Shown here: piece by piece, positions 42,176-52,009 of the stretch
How the letters are laid out: every line of letters begins with the position of its first letter
Numbering within the stretch: the stretch's first letter is position 1
Source of the DNA: Mucilaginibacter sp. cycad4
GTDB taxonomy: Bacteria > Bacteroidota > Bacteroidia > Sphingobacteriales > Sphingobacteriaceae
Direction of reading: 5' to 3'
Assembly (NCBI RefSeq): GCF_034263275.1
Contig: NZ_CP139559.1
Span: 4,030,001 to 4,094,000, forward strand
DNA length: 64,000 nucleotides
Notes under the pieces: model-generated
What the model was told of the DNA's origin: nothing
The model's database searches: none
Seen by the model: only the letters and a program-made list of their open reading frames with translations
Position numbers and translations under genes: made by a program

Positions 42176-42535
42176 ATGAAAAAAGAGTTCCTGGTGATTA
42201 GTGCGTTCATCATTATTACCGCTTTCAGTTTTATTTCGATGGCCGATATTAACGGCAAATGGATAGGTTCGTTAAAGCTTCCGGGCGATGATCATTTTCC
42301 CTTAAGCTACACTTTTAAGGTAGATAGCGGCAAACTTACAGGTACAGCCCACGCTCCGCAGGGGGATGTTGCTATTACCGACGGCATGATCAACGGCGAC
42401 AATTTTTCATTCAGTATACCGGTACCGGGAGGCAGTTCGCCCCATACGGGTAAAGTTTATGCAGATTCCATTGGCATGAACCTGGTTTACAAGGGCCAGC
42501 ACCTGCATGCTACGTTGAAAAGAGACAAGCCTTAA
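42176..42535 (+). CDS. small exported protein, tandem paralogue 3
   Basis: 119 residues, ATG, signal-like N-terminus (FLVISAFIIITAFSFISMA). Shares ADINGKWIGSLKLPGDDHFPL, FKVDSGKLTGTAHAPQGDVAI, DGMINGDNFSF, PHTGKVYADS and TLKRD with the other two. It is the most diverged copy. The stop codon lies inside a perfect 21-bp inverted repeat (42531-42551 / 42618-42638). Confidence 0.75.
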   Translation: MKKEFLVISAFIIITAFSFISMADINGKWIGSLKLPGDDHFPLSYTFKVDSGKLTGTAHAPQGDVAITDGMINGDNFSFSIPVPGGSSPHTGKVYADSIGMNLVYKGQHLHATLKRDKP

Positions 42536-42638
42536 GTCGAAAGTTCTAAGTCAAAAGTCTTTAGTCGGATTATGCTTTTAGATTTTTTAACTTTCGACTT
42601 AAAGACTGAGACTTCCTACTTAGAACTTTCGACTTAAG
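42531..42638. repeat. 21-bp perfect inverted repeat
   Basis: Arms 42531-42551 and 42618-42638 (CTTAAGTCGAAAGTTC.. type) are exact reverse complements with a 66-nt spacer that itself contains AGTC/GACT-rich degenerate copies. The left arm overlaps the stop codon of paralogue 3. Confidence 0.7.
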
Positions 42639-42673
42639 ATTTAGAACTTAAGAGTGCGGACTTTTAACTAAAG

Positions 42674-42704
42674 TTGCTTATTAAACGCATAGGGTGTACC
42701 TTTG
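42674..42704 (+). promoter_or_regulatory. consensus Bacteroidota promoter of the metal-uptake operon
   Basis: TTG at 42674-42676, a 20-nt spacer and a perfect TACCTTTG at 42697-42704. The ATG of the next gene is at 42709, so transcription would begin at or next to the start codon, giving a leaderless or nearly leaderless mRNA. Confidence 0.55.
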
Positions 42705-42708
42705 CGCC

Positions 42709-43080
42709 ATGCTGCAACGTATTACAGCCTATTTACTCATCTTTTCGCTGATCACGGTCAACTTCTCGCGCTTTTTCATTTTCGCGGGTTTTGAGCTGAA
42801 CAGGAATTACATTGCCACCAAACTTTGCGAAAACAGGAACAGACCCTGGCTGCATTGCGATGGCAAATGCTACTTCGCGAAAAAGATCAAACAGGCAGAG
42901 GACAAGCAGGCCAGCGACGAAAGGCAGTCGCAAAAGAGCCTCTTCCAGGAGGTTTATGTCATCAGCTCAACTGATGTAAAGTTCCACTCCAGCCTGTTGC
43001 AGGTTATTTCAACCCCTTACACCCCAACCGTACCGGCCGATCGCCCGGCTACGATATTCCAGCCTCCGCAGTTAGGATAA
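42709..43080 (+). CDS. small membrane-anchored Cys-motif protein, metal operon
   Basis: 123 residues from the ATG at 42709. One N-terminal hydrophobic segment (about 7-28), then a conserved-looking NRNYIATKLCENRNRPWLHCDGKCYFAKKI stretch (given here in parts: Cys40, Cys50, Cys54 in LHCDGKCYF) and a charged helix. The Cys/His cluster suggests metal binding or a redox role outside the cytoplasmic membrane. It leads a set with a TonB receptor, PepSY protein and heavy-metal-binding lipoprotein, although 335 nt of repeats separate it from them. Function inferred from context only. Confidence 0.65.
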   Translation: MLQRITAYLLIFSLITVNFSRFFIFAGFELNRNYIATKLCENRNRPWLHCDGKCYFAKKIKQAEDKQASDERQSQKSLFQEVYVISSTDVKFHSSLLQVISTPYTPTVPADRPATIFQPPQLG

Positions 43081-43415
43081 TCATTTCATTTTTTATTGGT
43101 TTTTGATTGATGGTATAGGATAAAAACTATGTCATTGCGAGCAGAGCAATCGCACGCTTTACAGAGTAAGCTTTTTTATCTTTTGCGATAGGATCGTATT
43201 TACTACATATGATCGGATTTAAACATTCCGTCATTTCGAGGTACTAAGCAATCCCAAACTGTTTAGAGAGCCTTGCATAGCCACCCTTGCTAATCGGGGA
43301 TTGCTTCGTACCTCGCAATGACGGGTAGAAGACACCTTTACACTCTCCTGTCAATCAATCCACACCCTACTCTACCCTTTTTTACACGGGGAGGCAACTT
43401 CCGTAATACTATATA
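43081..43415. repeat. REP-like repeats upstream of the TonB receptor
   Basis: Contains a half-unit TGTCATTGCGAGCAGAGCAATCG at 43132-43154 and a full unit at 43229-43325 (GTCATTTCGAGGTAC to GTACCTCGCAATGAC). No gene. The receptor promoter or a read-through path from the small upstream gene must lie here. Confidence 0.6.
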
Positions 43416-45773
43416 ATGAAACGATATCTAATCCTATTTATAACTTTTATACTTATTAAAACACTGGCTTATAGCCAAACTACCATACAAGGCACAATTA
43501 CTGATGCCATTACACATGAGGCTATAGCGGGCGCATCAATCTGCAATGCCGATGCTGCTACAGGTGCAAAACTGGGCATGACCAATGCTAAAGGCCACTT
43601 CAGCATCAATGCACAGGGCATTACCCGGCTTAAATTTGCCATGGTGGGCTATAGTGCACATATCATTGAAGTATCTGCCATAAAAGGCCAAAAGCTTGAT
43701 GTAGCGTTAGAGCCCTCACCTGTCGATTTGCAGCCCGTAGTGGTAACCGCCAGTCGTGAAAGCCAGGCCAGGCAGGACGCTCCTATCGCCATCAGCAAGA
43801 TCAATTCCACCCAAATAAAAGATACCAAAGCTACGGCCCTTTATCAATTACTTAACAAAGTGGCAGGCGTTTACATGGTAAACCTGGGTAATGAGCAACA
43901 TACCATGGCTATCCGCCAGCCTATTACCTATAACGCGCTTTATTTGTATATGGAAGATGGCGTGCCTATTCGCCCTACAGGGATCTTTAATCATAACTCA
44001 CTATATGAAATTAACATGTCGGGCGTTAAGGATATCGAAGTGATCAAAGGACCGGCATCATCGCTTTACGGCAGCAATTCAATCGGCGGCGCGGTTAACT
44101 TCATTACGCAGGGGCCACCTACAGGCTATGCAGGCAATGTTTCTGCTCAGGGCGATAATTACCATTACCGCCGCGTTGATGCTGATGGTGGTTTCACCCA
44201 GGGCAAATTTGGTTTGTATTTAGGCGGATATGTAGCCCACCAAACCGATAGCTGGCAGGACTATTCTGATTTTGATAAATATTCGGCAAATTTCAAAACC
44301 ACCTATGATTTCAGCGCCAAAACCAAGCTTACTACTTCGGCAGCTTACAACTACCTCAACACCCAAACGCCCGGCAGTTTGGACAGCGCCCATTTTTACG
44401 ATCGCAGCTACGGCTCCAACCAGCGTTTCACCTATCGCAAGGTAAAATCCTTCCGCGCAGGCACCCGGTTGGACCATCAGTGGGATGATAAGAACAGTAC
44501 ATTTGTAACGCTCTTCTTCCGCAATAACTCAACTGCACAGCTGCCAAGCTATTTTATATCCGATGTTCGCGACGCCAACGGCGTTTACCAGAGCAGCAAC
44601 GGACAGGTGAACGATCAAAAATTTAACAGCTACGGTTTATTGGCGCAGCACCGGGTTGATTTTGATTTCCTGCATTCGAGGCTGATTGGCGGTGTTTATA
44701 TAGACAATAGTCCAAGCTCATACTACGCTCAATACCTCGATATCACCAAGGATGTAGCCAACAACTACTACACCGGCTTCAGCAATACCGGCAGGTATAT
44801 TGATAATTACAAGATCAAGTTGTTTAATACAGCGGCTTATGTTCAGTACGAGATAAAACCTACGGAAGCATTAAGAATAGTTGGCGGTTTACGTTATGAC
44901 AGGGTTCATTACAACTTTGATAATGAGATCCCCGCCGGGCAAACCAAATACAAACAACAGGAAACCAACAATTTCAACATTGTTGCACCCAAACTGGGCA
45001 TCACCTATAATCTGGGAAACAACAAAGGTTTTTATGCCAACTACAGCGTAGGTTTTCAACCACCCGAAACCGGCGATTTATACAGCTCGCGTCAGCTTAC
45101 CCAGCTTAAACAGGCCACTTTTGATAATTACGAAGCCGGCGGCTGGTTCTCGGCCTTTAACAAAAAACTCTACTTTGAATTAAGCATATTCGATCTGGAA
45201 GGCCACAACGAAATCATTAACCAATTACTGCCGGATAACACTACGCAAAACCAAAACGCTGGCGCAACACGTCATCGCGGCGTTGAATACTCGCTTACTG
45301 TGGCCCCGGTTAAAGAGCTTACCTTCCGGTTTAGTGGTACCAATGCCAAACATACTTATGTTGAATACAGCGAGGTAACCACCAATTACACCACCGGTAC
45401 TAACACCGTAACCAACTATGACGGCAAACGCATGAACAACGCACCGGCCTGGATTGCCAACTCCGAGCTTACCTACAAGCCGCAATACCTTCCCGGCTTC
45501 AGGATAGCGACCGAATGGCAGCACATTAATCATTATTTCACCAACCCCGCCAATACCAAAACCTATTCTGGTTATGATATCTACAACCTGCGTTTAGGTT
45601 ATGATGTAAAAAGCAGTGTATTGAAAGGCGCAGGCATCTGGTTCAATGTGCTTAACTTAACCAACAAGCTTTATGCAACTACGGTAACCAGCAGTCAGTA
45701 CGGCGACACTTATAACGCCGCGCCGCCGCGCACCTGTACGCTGGGTATCAGTTATTCATTTTCAAAATATTGA
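43416..45773 (+). CDS. TonB-dependent receptor (metal/siderophore type)
   Basis: 785 residues. Signal peptide to about 20 (LAYSQ), carboxypeptidase-regulatory domain (about 23-100), plug (about 115-225; DIEVIKGPASSLYGSNSIGGAVNFIT) and barrel ending in a C-terminal aromatic pattern (YSFSKY). The plug is of the FepA/CirA kind rather than the SusC kind. The PepSY gene follows after 3 nt, so the pair is co-translated; receptor plus PepSY reductase is the usual layout for iron- or copper-chelate uptake. Confidence 0.9.
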   Translation: MKRYLILFITFILIKTLAYSQTTIQGTITDAITHEAIAGASICNADAATGAKLGMTNAKGHFSINAQGITRLKFAMVGYSAHIIEVSAIKGQKLDVALEPSPVDLQPVVVTASRESQARQDAPIAISKINSTQIKDTKATALYQLLNKVAGVYMVNLGNEQHTMAIRQPITYNALYLYMEDGVPIRPTGIFNHNSLYEINMSGVKDIEVIKGPASSLYGSNSIGGAVNFITQGPPTGYAGNVSAQGDNYHYRRVDADGGFTQGKFGLYLGGYVAHQTDSWQDYSDFDKYSANFKTTYDFSAKTKLTTSAAYNYLNTQTPGSLDSAHFYDRSYGSNQRFTYRKVKSFRAGTRLDHQWDDKNSTFVTLFFRNNSTAQLPSYFISDVRDANGVYQSSNGQVNDQKFNSYGLLAQHRVDFDFLHSRLIGGVYIDNSPSSYYAQYLDITKDVANNYYTGFSNTGRYIDNYKIKLFNTAAYVQYEIKPTEALRIVGGLRYDRVHYNFDNEIPAGQTKYKQQETNNFNIVAPKLGITYNLGNNKGFYANYSVGFQPPETGDLYSSRQLTQLKQATFDNYEAGGWFSAFNKKLYFELSIFDLEGHNEIINQLLPDNTTQNQNAGATRHRGVEYSLTVAPVKELTFRFSGTNAKHTYVEYSEVTTNYTTGTNTVTNYDGKRMNNAPAWIANSELTYKPQYLPGFRIATEWQHINHYFTNPANTKTYSGYDIYNLRLGYDVKSSVLKGAGIWFNVLNLTNKLYATTVTSSQYGDTYNAAPPRTCTLGISYSFSKY

Positions 45774-45776
45774 TCA

Positions 45777-47225
45777 ATGGCATCTGCAACAGTAAAAAGT
45801 AACTTTTATAAATGGCACCGTGTGCTGGGCTTAACGGCCCTCATCCCGGTAATATTCTGGACATTGAGCGGGCTTTCACACCCGTTCATGTCAAACTGGT
45901 TCAGGCCCTCAATAGCCTGGGAGGTATTCAAACCCTTAGCTCAAAGCCAGATGAAACCGGAGCTCAGCATTCAACAGGTGTTGGATAAAAATAAGATCTC
46001 CATTATCCGCAACTTCGGACTGGTTAATTTTAATCACAACACTTATTACCAGGTGCTGGATAAAGATAGTGTGTACAATTACTACTCGGCCAATGATGGG
46101 GCATTGTTAAAAGATGGTGATAAGCTATATGCCACTTATCTTGCCCGCTATTTTACGCAGGATTCAACATCTAACATTAAAAAGTTCGATCTGCAAACAA
46201 CCTTTGACGGGCAATATCAGCCCATCAATCACCTTCTGCCCGTTTGGAAGATCAGCTTTGACCGTCCCGATGGCATGGACATTTATATTGAAACCAGTCA
46301 GAGCCGCATGGGTACATTTAACAACAATACCCGCAAGGCTTTCCTTTGGCTGTTTGAACAGTTCCATACCTGGCAGTTTTTGGCTGATATTGGCGGCGAT
46401 ACTTTCCGCAATGTAGTATTACTCATCATCATGGTGGTAATGCTGTTCGCCCTCATCAGCGGCTTAACTGTTTATGGTTTAATGTGGAATAAGTTTAAAT
46501 CCGTAACTCAAAAGCGAAAAGAAAATGGCGGTGAGGACACGCGCATCGTTCATCGTTATCACCGGCAGATAGGGCTTATTGTTTCCCTTGTGATGTTTAC
46601 TTTCGTAATCAGCGGGGCTTTTCACCTTGCCGTAAAACTGCACAATACCGAAACACCAAAACCTGATTATGGGCAGGTGATCAACAGGAAACAGTTGGGT
46701 ATCTCCAATCTTCGGCTTCCTGTTGCCGATAGTGTCATCAAGAGGATAGCCGTAGTCAGCTTTAATGGCAACAGCTATTACCAGGTAACTGATAATAAAA
46801 AGCAGATCTCCTACTTCAACACCTTAACCGGCAAAGAACAAATTAGTGGAGATGAGGATTATGCCCGTTTTTTAAGTACCTATTACCATACCCACCAGGA
46901 TCCTGACAAGTTTTATGGCAGGGTAAAAGTTAACCAGGTAAGGCAGTTTGATAACGAGTACGGTTTCATCAACAAACGCCTGCCGGTTGAACGGGTAAGC
47001 TACGCTGACGGCAGCAATTGGTATATTGAAACTACCTCATCAAAACTGGCTACAAAAGTTGCAGGAATTGACAGGGCCGAAGGGCTTTCTTTTATATTTT
47101 TACACAAGTATTTCGGCATGACCTGGGCGGGTAAGGATATCCGCGATATAGTGAGTATGCTGGCCGCCTTAGGTGTGCTGGTAGTATCATTGTTCGGGTT
47201 GACCTCATTCATCAAAAACAAATAA
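45777..47225 (+). CDS. PepSY domain membrane protein (putative chelate reductase)
   Basis: 482 residues with the PepSY_TM layout: TM1 at about 17-35 beginning at YKWHRVLGLT, periplasmic PepSY-type domains, TMs at about 208-232 and 263-285 (the latter led by HRYHRQIGL) and a last TM at about 458-478. The paired His residues near the membrane faces would suit haem ligation. Proteins of this family are thought to reduce metal chelates delivered by TonB receptors. Tightly packed between the receptor (3 nt) and the metal-binding lipoprotein (3 nt). Confidence 0.88.
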   Translation: MASATVKSNFYKWHRVLGLTALIPVIFWTLSGLSHPFMSNWFRPSIAWEVFKPLAQSQMKPELSIQQVLDKNKISIIRNFGLVNFNHNTYYQVLDKDSVYNYYSANDGALLKDGDKLYATYLARYFTQDSTSNIKKFDLQTTFDGQYQPINHLLPVWKISFDRPDGMDIYIETSQSRMGTFNNNTRKAFLWLFEQFHTWQFLADIGGDTFRNVVLLIIMVVMLFALISGLTVYGLMWNKFKSVTQKRKENGGEDTRIVHRYHRQIGLIVSLVMFTFVISGAFHLAVKLHNTETPKPDYGQVINRKQLGISNLRLPVADSVIKRIAVVSFNGNSYYQVTDNKKQISYFNTLTGKEQISGDEDYARFLSTYYHTHQDPDKFYGRVKVNQVRQFDNEYGFINKRLPVERVSYADGSNWYIETTSSKLATKVAGIDRAEGLSFIFLHKYFGMTWAGKDIRDIVSMLAALGVLVVSLFGLTSFIKNK

Positions 47226-47228
47226 TCA

Positions 47229-47450
47229 ATGAAAAAAAGCTTTATCATTTTAGCCTTGGCAAGCCTTGTCCTTGGCGCCTGCAACAGTGCGGTTAAAAGC
47301 ACCGGCAAAACCGACAGCACCTCAACCATAAAGAAAAAAGGCAAATACACCTGTACCATGCACCCCGACCTTACCTTCGATAAACCCGGCACCTGTCCTA
47401 AATGCGGCATGGCCCTGGTTGAAAGGGATACTACTGAGGATAAGAAATAG
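47229..47450 (+). CDS. heavy-metal-binding domain lipoprotein
   Basis: 73 residues. Lipobox LGAC with Cys18, a Lys/Ser/Thr spacer and then one heavy-metal-binding domain: YTCTMHP (Cys42, Met44, His45) and PGTCPKCGM (Cys56, Cys59, Met61). This motif occurs in copper-handling and heavy-metal efflux proteins, so the operon may carry copper rather than iron. Last gene of the operon; REP-like repeat follows. Confidence 0.88.
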   Translation: MKKSFIILALASLVLGACNSAVKSTGKTDSTSTIKKKGKYTCTMHPDLTFDKPGTCPKCGMALVERDTTEDKK

Positions 47451-47461
47451 TAAAAGAAACA

Positions 47462-47577
47462 GTGTCATTGCGAGGAGCAGCACAGGCCAATGCAATGGGG
47501 CGACGCGGCAATCTTGTAGCTACACAGGGCGGCTATGCATTAGCTACGAGATTGCCACGCTTCGCTCGCAATGACAT
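47462..47577. repeat. REP-like repeat (GTCATTGCGAG family), full unit
   Basis: GTGTCATTGCGAGGAGC ... GGCAATCTTGTAGC ... GCTACGAGATTGCC ... CTCGCAATGACA: one of the best preserved inverted units in the window. It resembles 1-86 closely on its right half. Confidence 0.7.
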
Positions 47578-47702
47578 ATTTTAAATTTTTCAGCTTGCAC
47601 ACGTTGAACAGGTGCTCGATTTCTATCCGTAACAATTACCTCTTCCACCCGTCTCATACTTACAAACAATACAACTTATAACCCTTGTTACAAATAAATC
47701 AC

Positions 47703-47710
47703 TAATTTTG
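47703..47710 (+). promoter_or_regulatory. -7 element TAATTTTG
   Basis: Perfect TAnnTTTG six bases before the ATG at 47717; a TTG lies 15 nt upstream. As at 42697, the position would give a nearly leaderless transcript. Confidence 0.4.
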
Positions 47711-47716
47711 GCGCTG

Positions 47717-48010
47717 ATGAAAAAGGTGGAAGTATTAAAACTTATTGACTTGGTTGAAGAGATCAAGAAACTTGATGACCTCATACAACAAAGCCGTAAG
47801 AAAAAAACTTCTGACTTTGTGATCAACCAGTACGAGGCAAAAAAGCTTAAACTCATCGGTTCCATCATCACTGAACTGGCCTCCGCTCCCATTCAATCCA
47901 TCGAAAGCTACCAGCTTATACAAAAGGTACTGAATAAATATTACCCCAATATTTCTGAAGACGCCCCGCTTAACGATGATGATATCAGCAAAATAGCAAC
48001 CGCTATTTAA
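47717..48010 (+). CDS. small hypothetical helical protein
   Basis: 97 residues from the ATG at 47717; the upstream TTG is inside the -7 element. Lys-rich, all-helical (KVEVLKLIDLVEEIKKLDDLIQQ) with coiled-coil potential in the first 50 residues. No family recognised. Convergent with the DUF3179 gene, with a 12-nt gap. Confidence 0.6.
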   Translation: MKKVEVLKLIDLVEEIKKLDDLIQQSRKKKTSDFVINQYEAKKLKLIGSIITELASAPIQSIESYQLIQKVLNKYYPNISEDAPLNDDDISKIATAI

Positions 48011-48022
48011 TTAAAGCTGTTG

Positions 48023-49261
48023 TTAAAAAGGCGGGTAAATGGATGCCGTTTGCTCCAGCGATTCATCGCCTTTCCAAAACACAGTGCCGGGATGAAAATG
48101 TTTCCATGAGTGCCAGTACTCCTGGTAGGCCTGAATTTTAGCCAGGCGCTGCCCTTTTTGCAAACCAGCCAGGCATAAGCCGTCCCAATCCCAAACCGAA
48201 GCTGTTTCCTCGTCGGTAAGCATGCCTTTATCATCCAGTTTAAAATGAAGGGTTTTACCACTTACTGATGTATTCCAGGCATGATAACTGAGACTGTCTT
48301 TTTCAATGCCAATGAGCAGTGAACTTTTGTTCAACTCATCATTCAGCAGGCGCTTGGCGTACATGTGGCGCCAGTCGTAAGCTTTGGCTTTTCCGTTTAT
48401 GATCACACCAATTACCCAGCTTTTGCGCATCAGGGAATCTTTATTTTTTATAGTGCTGTCACGGTCGATAGCCTGCACACGGTCGTAGTTTTTCAGGTCG
48501 GCATAATCGGTGGTGTATAGCCTGTCTGGTTGTAAAATGAGCGTTTCGGGATGTTTCTGCAACCAGGCGGCAAGGGTTAATTGTTCATAAGGCAGCTCGG
48601 TTAATTGTTTTCCTTTCAACTCCCCGACAGCCGCGTTACCGGTAGCCTGGTACCACCAGGTTTTAGTGTTTTCATCTTCAATTATAGCATTATAGTGCCT
48701 TGCCCCCACCAGCCTGAAGTTTTGCCTTACACCGTTAATAACCGGACTGTAAACCCTGCCTGTACGGCACATGGTGCAATAGGTAACCAAAACAGGTTTA
48801 TTGCCTACATTGTCCTGCAATTTATGATGATAGCCCAGGTATATGAGCGGATAAGCCTTGGCTACACCGTTATTTACAACACCTACTACCAGGTAGCTTA
48901 GCGGCACCCTGTTTTTCAATCCATTTTCAAAAACAGCTTTTGTGGTTTCTTTAAACATGGTTTCGGCTTTGTACATATAATCGGTTATGTAAAAGCTGCC
49001 TATACAAAGCATAAAAACAGCGGCTTTAACGGCCTTTTGTTTAAAGGTATTTTTAGCGTAGAATTTAAATAAGTACCAAACAATGAATAGCAGCCCTATC
49101 AGGCGCAGTGGCATGATCACCTTTTCGAGATAGTAACACAGGGTTATGGCATTCAGATCCTGGCTGCCGGGAAATGGCATGAGCAGGTAAGCATGAACAA
49201 GGCCGGGCACCACCAGTAAAATGATACCTATCCAAAATATTTTAGCACTGTTCCATCTCAT
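48023..49261 (-). CDS. DUF3179 domain membrane protein
   Basis: 412 residues. Three to four N-terminal membrane segments (about 7-27, 47-66, 75-95), then a DUF3179 domain with VTYCTMCRTGRVY, FRLVGARHYNAIIEDE and TKTWWYQATGNA, and the late KAYDWRHM. The domain is widespread in bacteria and archaea with no known function; the CxxC may bind metal or haem. Appears to stand alone. Confidence 0.85.
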   Translation of the reverse strand: MRWNSAKIFWIGIILLVVPGLVHAYLLMPFPGSQDLNAITLCYYLEKVIMPLRLIGLLFIVWYLFKFYAKNTFKQKAVKAAVFMLCIGSFYITDYMYKAETMFKETTKAVFENGLKNRVPLSYLVVGVVNNGVAKAYPLIYLGYHHKLQDNVGNKPVLVTYCTMCRTGRVYSPVINGVRQNFRLVGARHYNAIIEDENTKTWWYQATGNAAVGELKGKQLTELPYEQLTLAAWLQKHPETLILQPDRLYTTDYADLKNYDRVQAIDRDSTIKNKDSLMRKSWVIGVIINGKAKAYDWRHMYAKRLLNDELNKSSLLIGIEKDSLSYHAWNTSVSGKTLHFKLDDKGMLTDEETASVWDWDGLCLAGLQKGQRLAKIQAYQEYWHSWKHFHPGTVFWKGDESLEQTASIYPPF

Positions 49262-49387
49262 GCTTATTCAATAAATCCTCAGCATTGGGCTGTTACCTCA
49301 ATAAGTTTATAATTGGTTTATAATTTCCTAATTTATAAAAATTTACATATTACAAAAAATTATCGCCCAAATAAAAACGGTCAGCAA

Positions 49388-50182
49388 TTATTGCTTTTTT
49401 CCATTCTCAACGCTTTTGATCTCTTCCTTACGGTCTTTCTTAAAGTCAAAGCTGTTAAATTCCGGCGTTTGCGGCAGGTCAATGGTATAACTTGTCAGCG
49501 TTTCAACTTCAATGGTGATATCATCTGCAAGCAAATCAATGATATGGCCGCCACCGGTTTTATCATCAGATAAAAAATGAAAGTGGTAACCGCTGATATG
49601 AGCTCCTTCCATCAGCGCAGGGATTTTAAAACCAATAAGATCGCCTTTGATGTTCTTAAAATCAAAAAAGTGCTGCCTGTCAAGCATCGCCGCTAAGGGC
49701 AAATAAGGCTTATCAACCGGAGGGAAAGCCCTTGTTTTAACCATACTAAAACTTCCTTTGATGTGGATAGCGTAGATCCCGTTCTGGTTGGTTAAGATAC
49801 TGTCCAGGTAGCTAAAAAGTGCTGATTTAGATAAGGGCTTATTACACTTATATGTTTTTTCGGCATGAAAAAAGCAAACCACGGCATAAGGAGTTTTGCC
49901 TGTATCTGCAAGCAGGGTGGTTTTACCTGTTGCCTGGGTTTGATAAAGTTTACCGTCAAGCACCATGAGCTCGCCATCAAGCTTGCCCGGGGCACCCAAA
50001 CCAAAATCGCCATGTTGTTTTAGTTGTTTATACGGATAATAAGAATCATACAAGCCGCCAATAAAACCCGCGGCATAACCTGCGCTGAATAAATTTTTAT
50101 CGGTTGTTTTTTGTTGCGCCGATGCTTTAAGGCTTGTAAAGATAATTAAGAGCGAAAAGCATGTCAGGTATAAATTCTTCAT
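49388..50182 (-). CDS. exported alpha-acetolactate decarboxylase
   Basis: 264 residues with signal peptide (1-22, LKASAQ). All key residues of the family are present with the right spacing: GLGAPGKLDGEL with Glu71, catalytic Arg151, and zinc ligands His200, His202 (GYHFHFLSDD) and His213 (GGHI). It converts 2-acetolactate to acetoin. Export is notable because the substrate is made in the cytoplasm; acetolactate leaking out could be the target. No acetolactate synthase or acetoin genes are nearby. Confidence 0.9.
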   Translation of the reverse strand: MKNLYLTCFSLLIIFTSLKASAQQKTTDKNLFSAGYAAGFIGGLYDSYYPYKQLKQHGDFGLGAPGKLDGELMVLDGKLYQTQATGKTTLLADTGKTPYAVVCFFHAEKTYKCNKPLSKSALFSYLDSILTNQNGIYAIHIKGSFSMVKTRAFPPVDKPYLPLAAMLDRQHFFDFKNIKGDLIGFKIPALMEGAHISGYHFHFLSDDKTGGGHIIDLLADDITIEVETLTSYTIDLPQTPEFNSFDFKKDRKEEIKSVENGKKQ

Positions 50183-50290
50183 AGGGGAACGTGTTTTTAA
50201 AGTGATAAAAGTAGTTCAAAAATTACTCTGGCATCTAACAAAGCCTGTTAAATTTTACTTTGCCCTTACGGGCATAAGAATTACAGGTCT

Positions 50291-50298
50291 TAAATTTG
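50291..50298 (+). promoter_or_regulatory. -7 element TAAATTTG
   Basis: Perfect TAnnTTTG, 21 nt upstream of the DsbA/FrnE start. No clear -33 element. Confidence 0.3.
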
Positions 50299-50318
50299 TT
50301 TAAACATTTAAAATAGAA

Positions 50319-51029
50319 ATGATGAAAGTAGAAATATGGTCGGATGTAATGTGCCCGTTTTGTTATATAGGCAAACGCAGGTTCGAGGAAGCACTGGCCG
50401 GCTTTGAAGGCAAAGAACAAATTGAGATAGAATGGAAAAGCTTTCAGCTAAACCCCGATCTTAAAACCAACCCCAATATCAGCATTAACCAGTACCTGGC
50501 CGATATAAAAGGATGGACGCTTGACCATGCCGAACAGATGAACGATCATGTTACCCAAATGGCAGCACAGGCCGGCCTTACTTATAATTTCAGCAAATCT
50601 GTTGTGGCTAATAGTTTTAATGCGCACAGGTTAGCTCATCTGGCAAAAAAACATGGTTTGGGAGATGCCGCCGAAGAAGCTTTGTTCAGGGCATATTTTA
50701 CCGAAGGCCGCAATATTGATGATACCGAAACCCTTATTGAAATGGGTACGGCGATTGGCCTGAACGCTGAAGAAATTAAACAAACGCTTGAAAGCAACAC
50801 CTACGCCGACGATGTAAAACACGACATTGCCGAAGCTCAGTATTTAGGTGTACGCGGCGTTCCGTTTTTTGTAATGAACCGCAAATATGCCGTATCAGGA
50901 GCACAGGACGTGGCTGTATTTAAAGATACCATTGCAAAAGCGTTTACCGGCTGGCAGGAAGAAAACCCCAAACCTGCATTTGATACAATTGAAGGTGAAT
51001 CATGCAGCCCCGATGGCGATTGTAAATAA
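50319..51029 (+). CDS. DsbA family (FrnE-like) thiol oxidoreductase
   Basis: 236 residues from ATG-ATG. The N-terminus VEIWSDVMCPFCYIG carries the CxxC pair Cys12/Cys15, with an inserted helical domain (about 60-175) and the cis-Pro strand GVRGVPFFVMN. No signal peptide, so cytoplasmic, like FrnE of Deinococcus. The C-terminus SCSPDGDCK has a second Cys pair, which extended FrnE members use. Monocistronic. Confidence 0.88.
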   Translation: MMKVEIWSDVMCPFCYIGKRRFEEALAGFEGKEQIEIEWKSFQLNPDLKTNPNISINQYLADIKGWTLDHAEQMNDHVTQMAAQAGLTYNFSKSVVANSFNAHRLAHLAKKHGLGDAAEEALFRAYFTEGRNIDDTETLIEMGTAIGLNAEEIKQTLESNTYADDVKHDIAEAQYLGVRGVPFFVMNRKYAVSGAQDVAVFKDTIAKAFTGWQEENPKPAFDTIEGESCSPDGDCK

Positions 51030-51123
51030 TTGAAAAAATTGTAAACTTTTCTTAACATTATTTGTATCAAATAGTTTTTCCAATACGTACAAAGAGCTAA
51101 AATACTTATCTTTAACCCGTTAA

Positions 51124-51876
<753 letters not shown>

Positions 51877-51894
51877 AAAGAACAGTATATTTCA

Positions 51895-51940
51895 GAAAGC
51901 GGTCATTTACCTGTAAACTGGTGAAAATGATCGCTTTTTC
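51895..51940 (+). terminator. intrinsic terminator
   Basis: GAAAGCGGTCATTT pairs with AAATGATCGCTTTTTC across a 16-nt loop (one G-T pair), ending in TTTTTC. Confidence 0.7.
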
Positions 51941-52009
51941 ATTTTAAACAGCTTTAATTCACCTGAAAGTAAAAAACGATTTAGCTATTAAAATTACAAT
52001 TAATTGCCT

